Part shown: one piece after another, positions 47,024-56,228 of the stretch
Numbering within the stretch: position 1 is the first letter of the stretch
Layout: every line of letters starts with the position of its first letter
DNA from: Kitasatospora sp. NBC_00240
GTDB taxonomy: Bacteria > Actinomycetota > Actinomycetes > Streptomycetales > Streptomycetaceae
Assembly: GCF_026342405.1 (NCBI RefSeq)
Contig: NZ_JAPEMU010000003.1
Span: 242,276 to 306,275 of the forward strand
Length of the DNA: 64,000 nt
Direction: 5' to 3'
Notes under the pieces: model-generated
The model's database searches: none
The model's input: only the letters and a program-made list of their open reading frames with translations
Told to the model about the DNA's origin: nothing
Made by a program: the position numbers and the translations under genes

Positions 47024-48452
47024 GATGGCGTCCCGCTGTGTGGTGTAGCCGATCATCGATGAGGTGTGCGCGGGCTCGCTCCCGGGGCGCACACCCACGA
47101 GGGCCTCACACCCCCTGAACATAGGTCAGCCACCGTGCAACTCTCCCAAGTGAACGGCCAGTTCAACGAAGGAGACGCACGGTGGCCCTGTCCCAGTCTG
47201 ACCTACTACGCCTGTTGGAGTCACTACGTTCGGCAGACGGGCTCGAACTCGTCCGCGGGGTGGCCGAGCGGATGCTCCAGGAGCTGATCGAGGCCGAGGC
47301 CACCGCGAGGATCGGCGCCCAGTGGAACGAGCACACCGACACCCGCACCGCGTTTCGCAACGGGCACCGCGACAAGACAGTGACCACCGCGGCCGGCGAC
47401 CTGGATCTGGCGATTCCCAAGCTGCGGGCGGGCAGCTTCTTCCCCGCGCTGCTGGAGCGGCGCCGCCGCATCGACCAGGCACTCTACGCGGTCATCATGG
47501 AGGCCTACGTCCACGGCGTGTCCACCCGCTCCGTCGACGACCTGGTCAAGGCCCTGGGCGCTGACACCGGCATCTCCAAGAGCGAGGTCTCCAGGATCTG
47601 CGCCGACCTGGACGGTCAGCTGACCGCCTTCCGCAGCCGACCCCTGGACCACGTCCGCTTCCCCTACGTCTACCTGGACGCGACCTACTGCAAGGCCAGG
47701 GTCGAGCACCAGATCGTCTCCCGGGCCGTGGTCGTGGCCACCGGAATCACCGAAGACGGCGGCCGCGAGGTGCTGGGAGTGATGGTCGGCGACAGCGAGA
47801 CCGAGGCGTTCTGGACGGAGTTCCTCCGCTCCCTGCGTCAACGCGGCCTCGTCGGGGTCCGACTCGTGATCGGCGACCACCACCTGGGGCTGGTCAAGGC
47901 CATCCGCAAGGTCATGATCGGCGCCGCCTACCAACGATGCAGGGTCCACTTCCTGCGCAACGTGTTCAGCGCGATCAACAAGGAGGCGGCCGAGATGGTC
48001 GCCGCGACGATCCGCACGATCTTCGCCCAGCCCACGGCCGAGGCGGTCCGCACCCAGCTCGACACCGTCGCCGGCATGCTCGGCACGCAGTTCCCGAAGG
48101 TCAAGGCGATGCTGCTGGAAGCAAAAGACGACCTGACCGCCTTCGCACCCTTCCCGGAACGACATTGGAAGAAGATCCAGTCCACCAACCCGCTGGAACG
48201 GATCAACCGCGAGATCAAACGCCGAACCGACGTCGTCCAGGTCTTCCCGAACGACAACGCGCTCCTGCGACTGGTCACCGCCGTGCTCTTCGAACTCCAC
48301 GACGAGTGGATCGCCTTCCCCCGCCGCTACCTGCCCGAAGGCAGCATGGACCAGCTCTACCCGGCCAAGCTCCCCGAAAGCGCCCCCGCACTACCCAACA
48401 CCACCAACACGCCCACCGAATGATCGGCTACACCACCAAGCGGGACACGACC
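47024..48452 (+). mobile_element. IS256-family element inside the IS5 element
   Basis: 1429 bp bounded by the 8-base duplication CTGACCTC (47016-47023 and 48453-48460). Terminal inverted repeats include TCCCGCT and GTGGTGTAGCCGATCA near both ends. It interrupts the 3' end of the IS5-family transposase gene. The insertion is younger than the IS5 element. Confidence 0.9.
47182..48423 (+). CDS. IS256-family transposase
   Basis: 413 residues, intact. RTAFRNGHRDKTVTTAAGDL is the typical N-terminal motif; the DDE triad is in YVYLDATYCKAR, LVIGDHHLGLVKAIRK and STNPLERINREIKRRTDVV. The second Asp motif reads GDHHLGL rather than the usual SDAHxGL, a conservative variant. The stop overlaps the right inverted repeat. 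Confidence 0.95.
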   Translation: MALSQSDLLRLLESLRSADGLELVRGVAERMLQELIEAEATARIGAQWNEHTDTRTAFRNGHRDKTVTTAAGDLDLAIPKLRAGSFFPALLERRRRIDQALYAVIMEAYVHGVSTRSVDDLVKALGADTGISKSEVSRICADLDGQLTAFRSRPLDHVRFPYVYLDATYCKARVEHQIVSRAVVVATGITEDGGREVLGVMVGDSETEAFWTEFLRSLRQRGLVGVRLVIGDHHLGLVKAIRKVMIGAAYQRCRVHFLRNVFSAINKEAAEMVAATIRTIFAQPTAEAVRTQLDTVAGMLGTQFPKVKAMLLEAKDDLTAFAPFPERHWKKIQSTNPLERINREIKRRTDVVQVFPNDNALLRLVTAVLFELHDEWIAFPRRYLPEGSMDQLYPAKLPESAPALPNTTNTPTE

Positions 48453-48508
48453 CTGACCTCAGCAACCAAAGCCGCTCACCTTGGAGAGGCAACGCTGAAA
48501 AAGCTCAA

Positions 48509-48566
48509 TGCCCGAACACGCCCTTCTTGTACGTGCCGGCCGCGCCCTCCTTCTCGGAAGGGGTCG
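48509..48566 (+). repeat. Fragment of the IS1380-type element of 43.7-45.2 kb
   Basis: About 55 bases starting TGCCCGAACACGCCCTTC equal part of the transposase gene at about 44662-44715, in the same plus-strand orientation. Nothing else of that element follows. It sits directly beside the right end of the IS5 element, a leftover of an older copy. Confidence 0.7.
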
Positions 48567-48926
48567 CCCACCAGCAGCCTTCCGCCAGCGCCCGCACCAT
48601 CGTCGGGTGATGGCCCACCGCGACGTCGGCCGTATCGCGTGCCGCCCGCACCAAGGCCGGCGCAAGGCGCAAGTCCCAGGACAACTGACGCCTTCAATTC
48701 CCGGCCCCGGACCACGCCAGCGGCCGGGGCCGCGGCGTGGCCGGGCAGCGCAGGGCAGTCTCCCTGGAGCCGTCTCAGCCCGGATCCACCGGGCTGATTT
48801 CGGGTGATGGTTTCGGTGCTTCTGTCGGGGTGACCGGCTGGAGGGCGTGGGGTGTCCGCTGGTCTGCCCAGCTCTTCCACGTTTGCTCCGGTTGGGCCCT
48901 GGCGGGCGGGGTGGTCGGGTCTGCGA

Positions 48927-50312
48927 TCAGCCCGGTGGTGCGTGGGCGGTGTCGAACAGGTCGGTGAAGGCGTGCTGCCAGGGCCATCGGTCGGGCAGGT
49001 GGAGTGTTGCCCGACGGGCTGAACGGGCCAGCCGAGCGGGGACGTTGACCAGGTGGGCCCGCAGGGTGGCGGTGGTCGCCCGGGCGTGGAAGGAGCCGGC
49101 GAGGCTGCCGGCGGCCCGCAGCAGGTTGTGGGCGATCGCCCACAGGGTCAGCCAGGCGGCGTTGGCCTGGAAGTTGCCGGAGGGCAGGTGGGCCAGGGCC
49201 GATCCCTTGCCGTCCGCGATGACCTGCTCGATCACGGCGTGCTGGCGGTGCTGCAGCTCGGCCTGGAGCATCTCGAACGGGTTGTCGGTGAACACCGGGT
49301 GGTAGCGCCAGGCCGCGAAAAGCTCGCCCTGCCCGGCTGTGACCTCGGTGTTCAGGCGGCGGACGCGGCGCACGACCAGGCGCGCGGTGACGTGCTCGGC
49401 CTTCTTGCGGCCGGTGAACGCGGTGTAGGTGGTCTCGGCGACCTCGGCGTCGGAGACCAGCTCGCCGGTGTCGGGGTCCACGAACGCGTCCGGGTAGCGG
49501 ATCGCCGTCCACGCGGCCTCGTCGATGGCGCTGATCGCGGCGGCGACGTGCGGGTTCATCCGCACGGTCACGGAGAATCGGGCGTTCGCCCGGCGGCAGG
49601 CGGCCACGACGTCGGCGTTGTAGAACTGGCTGTCCGCGCGGACGATCACCGTGCCGCTCGCGCCGGCCTGCCGGGTGGCCGCGAGGGCCTCGGCGGTGAA
49701 GGGCCCGGCTCCGCGGGCGTCGGCCGCTTTGCCCCGCCGCAGCCGGACCGCCGCGATCACCGGGCGGGCCGACGGGGTGGAGAGGGTGGCGAGGATCGGG
49801 TGCAGGGTGCGTACGCCCTTGAACCGGCCGACCTCGGCGCCCTGCTTGGCCCGGCCGTAGACGCGTCGGTGGGTGGGGTCGATGTCCACGAACGCCACCC
49901 GGTCGACGTCGGGCAGCAGGGGGGTGGTCCGGGCCAGGCGGGCGAGGAAGTCCCGGTGCACCGAATGGAGTTGGCGGTTGTGCCCGTGGGTGAAGGCGTG
50001 CAGGAAGGTGCCCAGGGTGGACGGCGCTCGCACCCCGCCGAACAGTCGGCCCACCGCGCCGTGCCGGAGCCGGTCGGTGTCGTCGATCGAGTCGGCCCCG
50101 GCGCACATCGCCGCGACCAGCGTCATCACCTTCGCACCCGGATGGGCACCGGCACCGCTGCCGGTGCCTTCGATGCGCAACCTGTCGCCGACCAGGGCGG
50201 GCAGGCCGGCGCGCTCGGCCAGGCGGACCAGTGGGACCAGCCCCGCGTCCGCGATCAGATTCGACTCGTCGAACACGACGGAGACGGCCGGGACAGCGTG
50301 AGATGATTGCAC
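48927..50312 (-). CDS. IS1380-family transposase, intact
   Basis: 461 residues from GTG 50312. Key stretches: HPGAKVMTLVAAMCAGADSI, AFVDIDPTHRRVYGRAKQGA (first Asp), GTVIVRADSQFYNADVV (second Asp) and VIEQVIADGKGSALAHLPSG in the C-terminal part. Full length for the family. An inverted repeat just upstream may limit translation or read-through. Confidence 0.9.
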   Translation of the reverse strand: MQSSHAVPAVSVVFDESNLIADAGLVPLVRLAERAGLPALVGDRLRIEGTGSGAGAHPGAKVMTLVAAMCAGADSIDDTDRLRHGAVGRLFGGVRAPSTLGTFLHAFTHGHNRQLHSVHRDFLARLARTTPLLPDVDRVAFVDIDPTHRRVYGRAKQGAEVGRFKGVRTLHPILATLSTPSARPVIAAVRLRRGKAADARGAGPFTAEALAATRQAGASGTVIVRADSQFYNADVVAACRRANARFSVTVRMNPHVAAAISAIDEAAWTAIRYPDAFVDPDTGELVSDAEVAETTYTAFTGRKKAEHVTARLVVRRVRRLNTEVTAGQGELFAAWRYHPVFTDNPFEMLQAELQHRQHAVIEQVIADGKGSALAHLPSGNFQANAAWLTLWAIAHNLLRAAGSLAGSFHARATTATLRAHLVNVPARLARSARRATLHLPDRWPWQHAFTDLFDTAHAPPG

Positions 50313-50316
50313 TTAC

Positions 50317-50385
50317 GAGATGCCTTGCTGATTGTGCGTGGTGGAGCCTAGAGAACTCCCATCATCGCAGGTCGCAAGGCATCTC
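50317..50385. repeat. Inverted repeat before the IS1380 transposase start
   Basis: GAGATGCCTTGC at 50317-50328 and its exact complement GCAAGGCATCTC at 50374-50385, separated by 45 bases, directly upstream of GTG 50312. The other IS1380-type element here has an analogous pair (AAAAGGTGCC). It could form a hairpin in read-through transcripts that hides the start. Confidence 0.6.
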
Positions 50386-50447
50386 TTCGTTCTGCGGAAC
50401 CTCCCCGACAGCGATCGCCCGGTGGATTCGGGCTCAGACCTGGGGGC

Positions 50448-50897
50448 GCCGAGCAATCGCGTACACCCGGCGCCGAGGCCGTACGGGGCAGCCGAAGAAG
50501 CCGTTCACGGCTGTAAGTGAGGGCGTTCGGTCCGGGTGGCAAGGGGCCGGTGCGGTCCTACAGCATGGCAACGGCACGCGCCGGCCAGGCGGTCCGTGTT
50601 GTCACCGATCAGGCCGACCGCCGGAGCGGGCGGCCGAGGCGGCCGTGCTCCCCCGATTCAGATTCGGCAATCGACTGGTCCTTTGAACGAGGCCACGGTG
50701 GGCTCGTACCGGGCAATCCGGTCGATGGCGAACGGGAGCCGTTCATGAGCAACGAGAATAAGCGGCTGATGGTCTCGTAACATCGCGTTCCCTCTGGGCG
50801 TCGCACTCGGCGTCGGTGTGGCGCTGGCGGTCCCTTGCCAGGAGGGAGAATTCGTGACTCGTTTATTGAACCGACGGATCGTCACGAAAGATCGAGG
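50448..50897. other. No gene seen
   Basis: 450 bases between the IS1380 element and the end of the tyrosinase gene. Only short Arg/Pro-rich frames; no domain, RNA gene or strong hairpin noticed. Confidence 0.5.
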
Positions 50898-52136
50898 TTA
50901 GTGAGTGTGCCCGGACGCGACTGGACTTTCCGCCGACTTGGAGGGCTTCTGCTTGCACTCCTTGAGGCTGGTGTCGTAGCGGTAACCGAGTGTTCGGACG
51001 GCCTCGAGCATGCTCGGCGAGGCCTTGATTCCGGCCCTATCGAAGGGCTGCAGGATGTCGCCCGCCGAATTCATCGGGTACCCTGAAGCCGGTTCATAAG
51101 TGCTCCCGCAGTGGGTGCTCTGCCACCGATCCCACAGCCGGTCGACGTTGGCGTGGTTGAGGAAGAAGACCGGGTCGTTGGGCGAGACGGATATCTGCAT
51201 CATGGTTCCCTTGAGCAGCTGCCCATCTGCGGTGAACCCGAGGAGACCCCCAGCCCAGGTATGCGCAGAGTTGTGCATCTTCGGAGGCACACTCAGATCG
51301 AACTCCTGCTCCATCACGCCGTCCGCCGAGCAGCTCGTCTTGGTTACTCCGCCCGGAGTGAAACCTTCAAGGGCGTTGCGGAAGCTCACACTTGTATCGC
51401 TGTCAGTGTTGTAGGGTGCGGCGTCGTAGCGTGGAGCTGCCAGGGCTGCGTTCACGTCGGCCGCTGTCGGCAAGTTCGTGAAAGGAGCCGCTCCGATGTT
51501 ACGCGTGATGTATTCGGTAGCCGACTCCGTTTCCTGGCCCATCGGATTGATGTTCAATTTCCACTGGCCCTGCCGGAAGGGTCCGGTGGTGACCGCGAAG
51601 CCCTTACTCGGGTCACCGTTCCCGCCCATCAGATCGGGTGAGAATACGGCGGCCGTGCTGGCAGGATCGGTCCAGTCCCAGTAAGGCACGGAGATGGACT
51701 TGCCGCTGACCTGGTCCAGGGCGCGCTCGAAGAGCCTTAGGTAGAGCCGGTGCCACGGAAGGAAGTCGGGCCCGGCGTGACCCATCATCATGGGCATTGC
51801 CATCATGGGGTCGCTGGGATCGCAGGTCATGAGCGATTTGTGCCACGCTACGAACTGATCGTAGTAGCTCAGATTTGATTCGTAGGGGGATGCAGTTGCC
51901 TTCAATTTCAACAGCGCATCGACGAAATCCTTCTTTTCCTTGGCCGACAGGTCCTTTGCGTTCTTGCGCACAAGAACGCCCTTCCCGGACAGGTCGAACG
52001 ACGACGAGCCATCGCTCGACCACGCGGTTCCGGACGCGGGCAACGCGGAGCCAGCGATCAGCGCAACCGAAGCGGCCAAGAGCAGCAGACGTCGGCGCGG
52101 GCGTGTGATTTTAGGACACGCACGTCTCAGTGACAT
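50898..52136 (-). CDS. Tyrosinase family protein (type-3 copper oxidase), secreted
   Basis: 412 residues from ATG 52136, with GGAG upstream. The N-terminus RPRRRLLLLAASVALIAGSA is a Tat-like or Sec signal. Copper site A: FVAWHKSLM, then GHAGPDFLPWHRLYLRLFE; site B: MHNSAHTWAGG and DPVFFLNHANVDRLWDRWQ. All six His ligands can be placed. A Met-rich stretch (PMMAMPMMMGH) precedes the second His and the C-terminus ends SGHTH. Longer than MelC2 (about 273 residues), and no MelC1-type copper chaperone is adjacent. It oxidises phenols or catechols; substrate unknown. Confidence 0.9.
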   Translation of the reverse strand: MSLRRACPKITRPRRRLLLLAASVALIAGSALPASGTAWSSDGSSSFDLSGKGVLVRKNAKDLSAKEKKDFVDALLKLKATASPYESNLSYYDQFVAWHKSLMTCDPSDPMMAMPMMMGHAGPDFLPWHRLYLRLFERALDQVSGKSISVPYWDWTDPASTAAVFSPDLMGGNGDPSKGFAVTTGPFRQGQWKLNINPMGQETESATEYITRNIGAAPFTNLPTAADVNAALAAPRYDAAPYNTDSDTSVSFRNALEGFTPGGVTKTSCSADGVMEQEFDLSVPPKMHNSAHTWAGGLLGFTADGQLLKGTMMQISVSPNDPVFFLNHANVDRLWDRWQSTHCGSTYEPASGYPMNSAGDILQPFDRAGIKASPSMLEAVRTLGYRYDTSLKECKQKPSKSAESPVASGHTH

Positions 52137-52319
52137 TGATGGCTCCGTTTCATGTGTATTTCCACGGCATGCTCCAGTTCCTCGAATGCAATCAGCGTGA
52201 GGTTCCCTGAGATGCGGCGGGAGGTGACAGCGGGCAGACGACCGGCTTGCAGCGGCTGCGTGGTGATATTGAGCGCCCCGCAGAAGAAGAACGTCAAGAG
52301 TCAGGGGCGCACGGTGAAT

Positions 52320-52362
52320 TAGTTGGGCCCCTGGACCCAATGCGATCGTAGTTGGGCCCAGT
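52320..52362 (+). repeat. Direct repeats TAGTTGGGCCC
   Basis: TAGTTGGGCCC occurs twice 30 bases apart, with GGACCCAA between. The stretch lies about 190 bases upstream of the minus-strand tyrosinase gene and close to the 3' side of the IS66 remnant. A related AGTTGGGCC...GGGCCCAGTG stretch lies upstream of the secreted gene at 45798 (about 45919-45941). Confidence 0.45.
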
Positions 52363-52470
52363 GATGGCGGGCCTGTAAAGCTGGCGTAACTGGGTAAGCG
52401 CTCGTTGAGGGTAAGCTGGATCGTCGGCTCGGCGGGACCGGTCGGGATCATGCGGTGGCGGGCATCCAGG

Positions 52471-53828
52471 CAAGGCCTCGGCGTAGTCGTATAACGTCCG
52501 GCTTGTGAGGATCTGTCGGGTGGGCGGTCCCGGGAACGAGACAGGCACGGCTTCCAAGATCATGGAGTTCTCGACGCCCCGTGATCCAAGTGGAAGACCG
52601 TGCCTGCCGACGCATCATTGCCGATCCCGCCTGCCCTTGACCAGCTCCGAGAGCGCCCCGAGGTCGTACCCGAGGAGATCCCGGGGCTGCTGGAACGGCT
52701 GGCCGAGGTGCCGGACCCCCGTGACCCACGCGGAGTGCGCCACGCCCTGGCCGTTGTACTCACGCTGACTGCGTGCGCCGTGCTGACCGGGGCCACTTCG
52801 CTCTTGGCCGTCGGCGAGTGGATCGCCGACGCCCCGGCTCAGGTTCTGGAGCACCTCGGCATCCGTATCGATCCGCTGCTGCCCACGCGGCTGGTGCCCG
52901 CCGAGTCGACGGTCCGCCGGCTCCTGACCCGCATCGACGGCGACGCGCTGGACCAGGCGGTCGGCCGCTGGCTCGCCGACCGCCGCCCGCAACCGAGCGG
53001 TGCCGCTGACCTGCGCGGAGTGTCGGTGGACGGCAAGAGCCTGCGCGGCGCCGCCAAGGCGAAGGGCCGCAGGATCCACCTCCTGGCAGCCATGGAGCAC
53101 ACCACCGGCCTGGTGCTGGCCCAGCTGGACGTCGGCGAGAAGACCAACGAGATCACCTGCTTCCAACCCCTGCTCGACACCGTCGCAGGCCTCGCCGGGA
53201 CGGTCGTCACCAGCGACGCGATGCACACCCAGCGCGAGCACGCCGAGTACCTCCTCGGCCGGGAGGCGCACTACATCGTGATCGTCAAGGGCAACCAGAA
53301 GAAGCTCCGCAAGCAGCTCAAGTCCCTTCCCTGGAAGGACATCCCACTCCAGGGCCGCACCAAGGACACCGGTCACGGACGCGTCGAGATCCGCCGCACC
53401 AAGGTCGCCACCGTGAACAATCTGCTCTTCCCCGGCGCCCGCCAGACCATCCAGATCAAGCGCCGCCGCACCGACCGCAAGACCAGCAAGACCACCATCA
53501 AGACCGTCTACGCCGTCACCAGCCTGACCGCCGACCAGGCCACCCCCGCCCAGCTCGCGAAGCTGATCCGCGACCACTGGCACATCGAGGCCCTGCACCA
53601 CGTCAGGGACACCACGTTCGCCGAGGACGCCTCCCAGCTCCGCGCCGGCAACGCACCGCGCGCGATGGCGACCTGGCGAAACCTCGCCATCGGCGCCCTG
53701 AAGCTCGCCGGAGTCACCAACATCGCCGCCGCCCTCCGCCGTAACGCCCGAGACGTCACCCGGCCGCTCGCCCTCCTCGGCCTCACGTGATCACAAACCG
53801 GACATCACGCGACTACGCCGAAGCCTTG
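52471..53828 (+). mobile_element. ISAs1-family element, copy 2
   Basis: 1358 bp, same length and ends as copy 1 (36491-37848), opposite orientation. Target duplication GGCATCCAGG at 52461-52470 and 53829-53838. It interrupts the 3' end of the IS66 transposase remnant. Confidence 0.95.
52600..53790 (+). CDS. ISAs1-family transposase
   Basis: 396 residues, identical in sequence to the product of 36529-37719 with the same DDE motifs (VSVDGKSLRGA, VTSDAMHTQ, HWHIEALHHVRD). Intact; the element pair is likely active or recently so. Confidence 0.95.
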   Translation: MPADASLPIPPALDQLRERPEVVPEEIPGLLERLAEVPDPRDPRGVRHALAVVLTLTACAVLTGATSLLAVGEWIADAPAQVLEHLGIRIDPLLPTRLVPAESTVRRLLTRIDGDALDQAVGRWLADRRPQPSGAADLRGVSVDGKSLRGAAKAKGRRIHLLAAMEHTTGLVLAQLDVGEKTNEITCFQPLLDTVAGLAGTVVTSDAMHTQREHAEYLLGREAHYIVIVKGNQKKLRKQLKSLPWKDIPLQGRTKDTGHGRVEIRRTKVATVNNLLFPGARQTIQIKRRRTDRKTSKTTIKTVYAVTSLTADQATPAQLAKLIRDHWHIEALHHVRDTTFAEDASQLRAGNAPRAMATWRNLAIGALKLAGVTNIAAALRRNARDVTRPLALLGLT

Positions 53829-55295
53829 GGCATCCAGGGGCTGCCGCGCATGACTTGGACGAGGACGTCGAGCATGGGTTGGTCGTAGTGGGCGGCGGCG
53901 GGGCAGGTGCGGATCGCGGCGAAGTCCTGGGCCCCTTGCACGGTGCGCAGGCATCCGAAGACTTTGATCAGCTTGGCCATTCTGCTCGGCCGCGTTGTTG
54001 TCGAACGGCAGGGTCAGATCATGCACCCAGCGCAGGTAGTCCTCCCGGCGGTCGCGCAGGCGCTTGGACAGGGCGTGGTGCTTGGCCTCGGTCTTCGATG
54101 CGCGGGCGGCGGTCGCCTTGACGCCATCGGCAACCGCTCGCCGCAGTCCGTGCAGCTCACGGGCCTTGACCTGCTCCTCGATACGGCCGGCTCCCGCCTC
54201 GCGGGCGGCCTCGGCGGCCTTCATCGGCTCCGGAAGCGCGTCGATGGCCCGGTAGGCCGCGCAGCGCGCCGCCTCGCCGCCGCGTTCGGTCGCCGCGACC
54301 AGCTCCCGCAGGACGTGAGCGGAAAGCAGGGCGTGCACAGCCTCGGTGTAGGTGTCGTACGGAGCCCAGGCGTCATGCATCGCGATCCCGGTGAAGCCGG
54401 GCAGCACCCCGGCCGCGTCGATGCCCCGCCCCGTGCCTGCGGTGGACGCTCAGATGCACGAACAGGCCCGTGGAGGCGGAGTGCAGCCAGTGCAGAACGT
54501 CGGCGGTGCGGAACCCGCTCTCGTCGAAGACATCAACAGTGCCCCGGCGACCTTAGCGGCGACCACGCGGCCGAAGGCGTCCAGCGTCTTCGCGCAGCGC
54601 CGCACCCACGAGGCGACGGTTCCCGCGGCCACTGCACCGAACAGCTTGCCCTGCGCGGTAGTGGTGGTAGGTGAACAGGAACTGCCCGTGCTTCAGATCC
54701 ACACCTGCGGCAGCCAGACACGACCCATACTGCAAGGGTGCCGCCACCCCCTGCGGCGCCAACGCGCGGGCCGTAGCGCCGCACGTACACTGGCAGGTCA
54801 CCAGCCGGTGCTCGGTCACCTCCAGGCCGATCCGCTCGGGCAGATCGAAGACCTGACGCCGCTCGACCCTGACCTCCTTCGCGCTGGCCAGGTCCGCCCC
54901 ACAGCTGGCACACGGCCCCTGCGGACGGTGCTCGATCTCGCGGTCCGGGTCGGCGACCTGCCGCAGCGTGATTCCGGGCTGCCCCTTCGGACGGCCCGGA
55001 CCGCGCCCGGACTTTCCTCGCAGCGACTTCGGCGCGGGCTTCGCCAGCCCGTCCAGGGACGGCGGCTTCGAGGAGATTTCGAATTCTGCCCCAGCCGGGC
55101 CTCAAGATCCGCGTGCCGGGCATTCAGCTGCGCGTTCTGGGACTCCAGCTCAATGATCCGCGCTCGCGCCGCCGCCAGCTCAACACGCAACTCAACTACC
55201 AACGGGGCGAGTTCCTCGTACGATGGCGACTGGGCAGAAGCAGACACGGCCCTGACCATGCCGGACACCCTCGACGTGATCAACTGGGCAATCAA

Positions 55296-55643
55296 AGCAC
55301 GGGACCCGCTCGCTCGGCCGAGTCGCTGGCGGGGAATCCAGGGAGCTCAGCAGGTGCATGAACGTCGCCTGCTCCTGCGCCTGCAGCTCAAGAGGGACCG
55401 GTGAGCAGATTCTTCCCGGCTCGGCCCACCGGGCACGGTCAGAAGCCCAGGCCATGATCATTCCAGGGAGATGCAGTTGTCCGCGGCCACATGGCGGAGC
55501 TGGACCCGAGCGGCAGTCAGCCAGTGCGCTGGAGACCAGCCCGGCGTGGCCGCCGATCACGCTGCGGGCCTCATCGAGGCACACCGGGCGCGCCTCGATG
55601 GTGAGGCGTCGGCCGGGCAGCTCCACCTTGTAGTGATCAATCT
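55296..55643. other. No confident gene
   Basis: Between the IS66 start and the polymerase fragment. A minus-strand frame reads LELQAQEQATFMHLLSSLDS but has no recognised domain. Probably IS66 flank and decayed sequence. Confidence 0.35.
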
Positions 55644-55960
55644 TCAGCTGCCGGATAGAGGTACGACTGCCCGGCAAGGTCGCAGCTCCAGGATGTAGCG
55701 GGGCTCGGCGAGACGAGGTTCGAAGCGGTTCCGCCCCCGCAGCGGCGCCTGCCTACCACGCTCCTTAGCCGTAGTGGTGAGTGCCTGGACGGAGACGGGC
55801 TGGGCACGGTGCACGATGACGTTGAACGAGCCGCGCGAACGCTCGACGTGTCCGTCGACGAGCACGACAGGCGATTCTGACAGCGTGCGTCGGTGGCACT
55901 CCCACACGTTCGGTGCGAACAGCAAGTTGACCATGCCGGTCTCGTCCTCGAGCGCACCAA
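55644..55960 (-). pseudogene. C-terminal fragment of a DnaE2/ImuC-type DNA polymerase
   Basis: The minus-strand frame reads VAFGALEDETGMVNLLFAPN, VWECHRRTLSESPVVLVDGH and GSFNVIVHRAQPVSVQAL. This is the OB-fold end of error-prone DnaE2-type polymerases (usual pattern: LEDETGxxN...RGxV...VIVxR). The polymerase core is absent. The 5' side is cut by the ISAs1 fragment at 55975. Confidence 0.55.
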
Positions 55961-55974
55961 AGGCGACGCCGCCA

Positions 55975-56062
55975 GCTGCGGATTCCCGACAAGACCAACA
56001 AGATCACCTGCTGCGCCGCGCTGCTGGCACCCTTCGACCCGGCCGGGGTCACCGTCACGGCC
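55975..56062 (+). pseudogene. ISAs1-family transposase internal fragment
   Basis: Reads IPDKTNKITCCAALLAPFDP and AGVTVTADA, equivalent to the KTNEIT...TVVTSDA part of the intact ISAs1 protein but diverged. It stops at the palindrome that begins the recombinase element (56063). A relic of an older insertion. Confidence 0.6.
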
Positions 56063-56094
56063 GACGCGTTATGCCGACGTCGGCATAACGCGTC
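56063..56094. repeat. 32-base perfect palindrome at the RIT left end
   Basis: GACGCGTTATGCCGAC is followed directly by its exact complement, with no spacer. It abuts the ISAs1 fragment and shares the TTATGCCGAC core with the inverted repeat at 56112-56177. A probable recombinase core or terminal site. Confidence 0.75.
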
Positions 56095-56111
56095 TTATGA
56101 AGACGTGGGGG

Positions 56112-56177
56112 TTATGCCGACCTCGCTGTCCAGTGACGTGGCCGACGGCGGTGTCCCGGACAGCGAGGTCGGCATAA
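56112..56177. repeat. 20-base perfect inverted repeat upstream of the first recombinase
   Basis: TTATGCCGACCTCGCTGTCC at 56112-56131 and its exact complement at 56158-56177, separated by 26 bases. Including the palindrome at 56063, the TTATGCCGAC core occurs four times in 115 bases in alternating orientation, as expected for cooperative recombinase binding. Confidence 0.75.
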
Positions 56178-56228
56178 TCCGAGGCCGAATCAGTGTTGCC
56201 CCTCTTCCATCCATGGAGAGGGAAGAAC

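Larger units (their letters stand above)
46190..48506 (+). mobile_element. IS5-family element split by IS256
   Basis: Left end GAGCCTTTTCAGAGTGG at 46190; right end, after the IS256 insertion, CTGAAAAAGCTC at 48506. Without IS256 and one duplication the element is about 880 bp, normal for this group. The MITE copies share its left 35 bases at about 31 positions. The transposase is defective in several places. Confidence 0.75.
48779..50432 (-). mobile_element. Complete IS1380-family element
   Basis: 1654 bp with inverted ends CCCGGATCCACCGGG and CCCGGTGGATTCGGG (one mismatch) and the direct repeat CTCAG on both sides (48774-48778, 50433-50437). Its 3' 270 bases match the partial copy at 1-275 in the opposite orientation. 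Confidence 0.85.
52446..55295 (-). pseudogene. IS66-family transposase, frameshifted and split by ISAs1
   Basis: Minus-strand pieces in order: SYEELAPLVVELRVELAAAR and LESQNAQLNARHADLEARLG (coiled coil), zinc-binding and linker part LASAKEVRVERRQVF-like with CQCTCGATARALAPQGVAAP, then FTGIAMHDAWAPYDTYTEAV, RELVAATERGGEAARCAAYR and LTLPFDNNAAEQN (catalytic Glu region). The frame changes several times, for example near 55090 and 54000. ISAs1 copy 2 sits in the last codons: joined, the end reads GSPWMPATA*. Confidence 0.75.

Noticed and set aside
48775..50106. 443-codon minus-strand frame overlapping the IS1380 transposase
   Set aside because: Out-of-frame shadow with Arg/Pro repeats; the real transposase is in the other minus frame.
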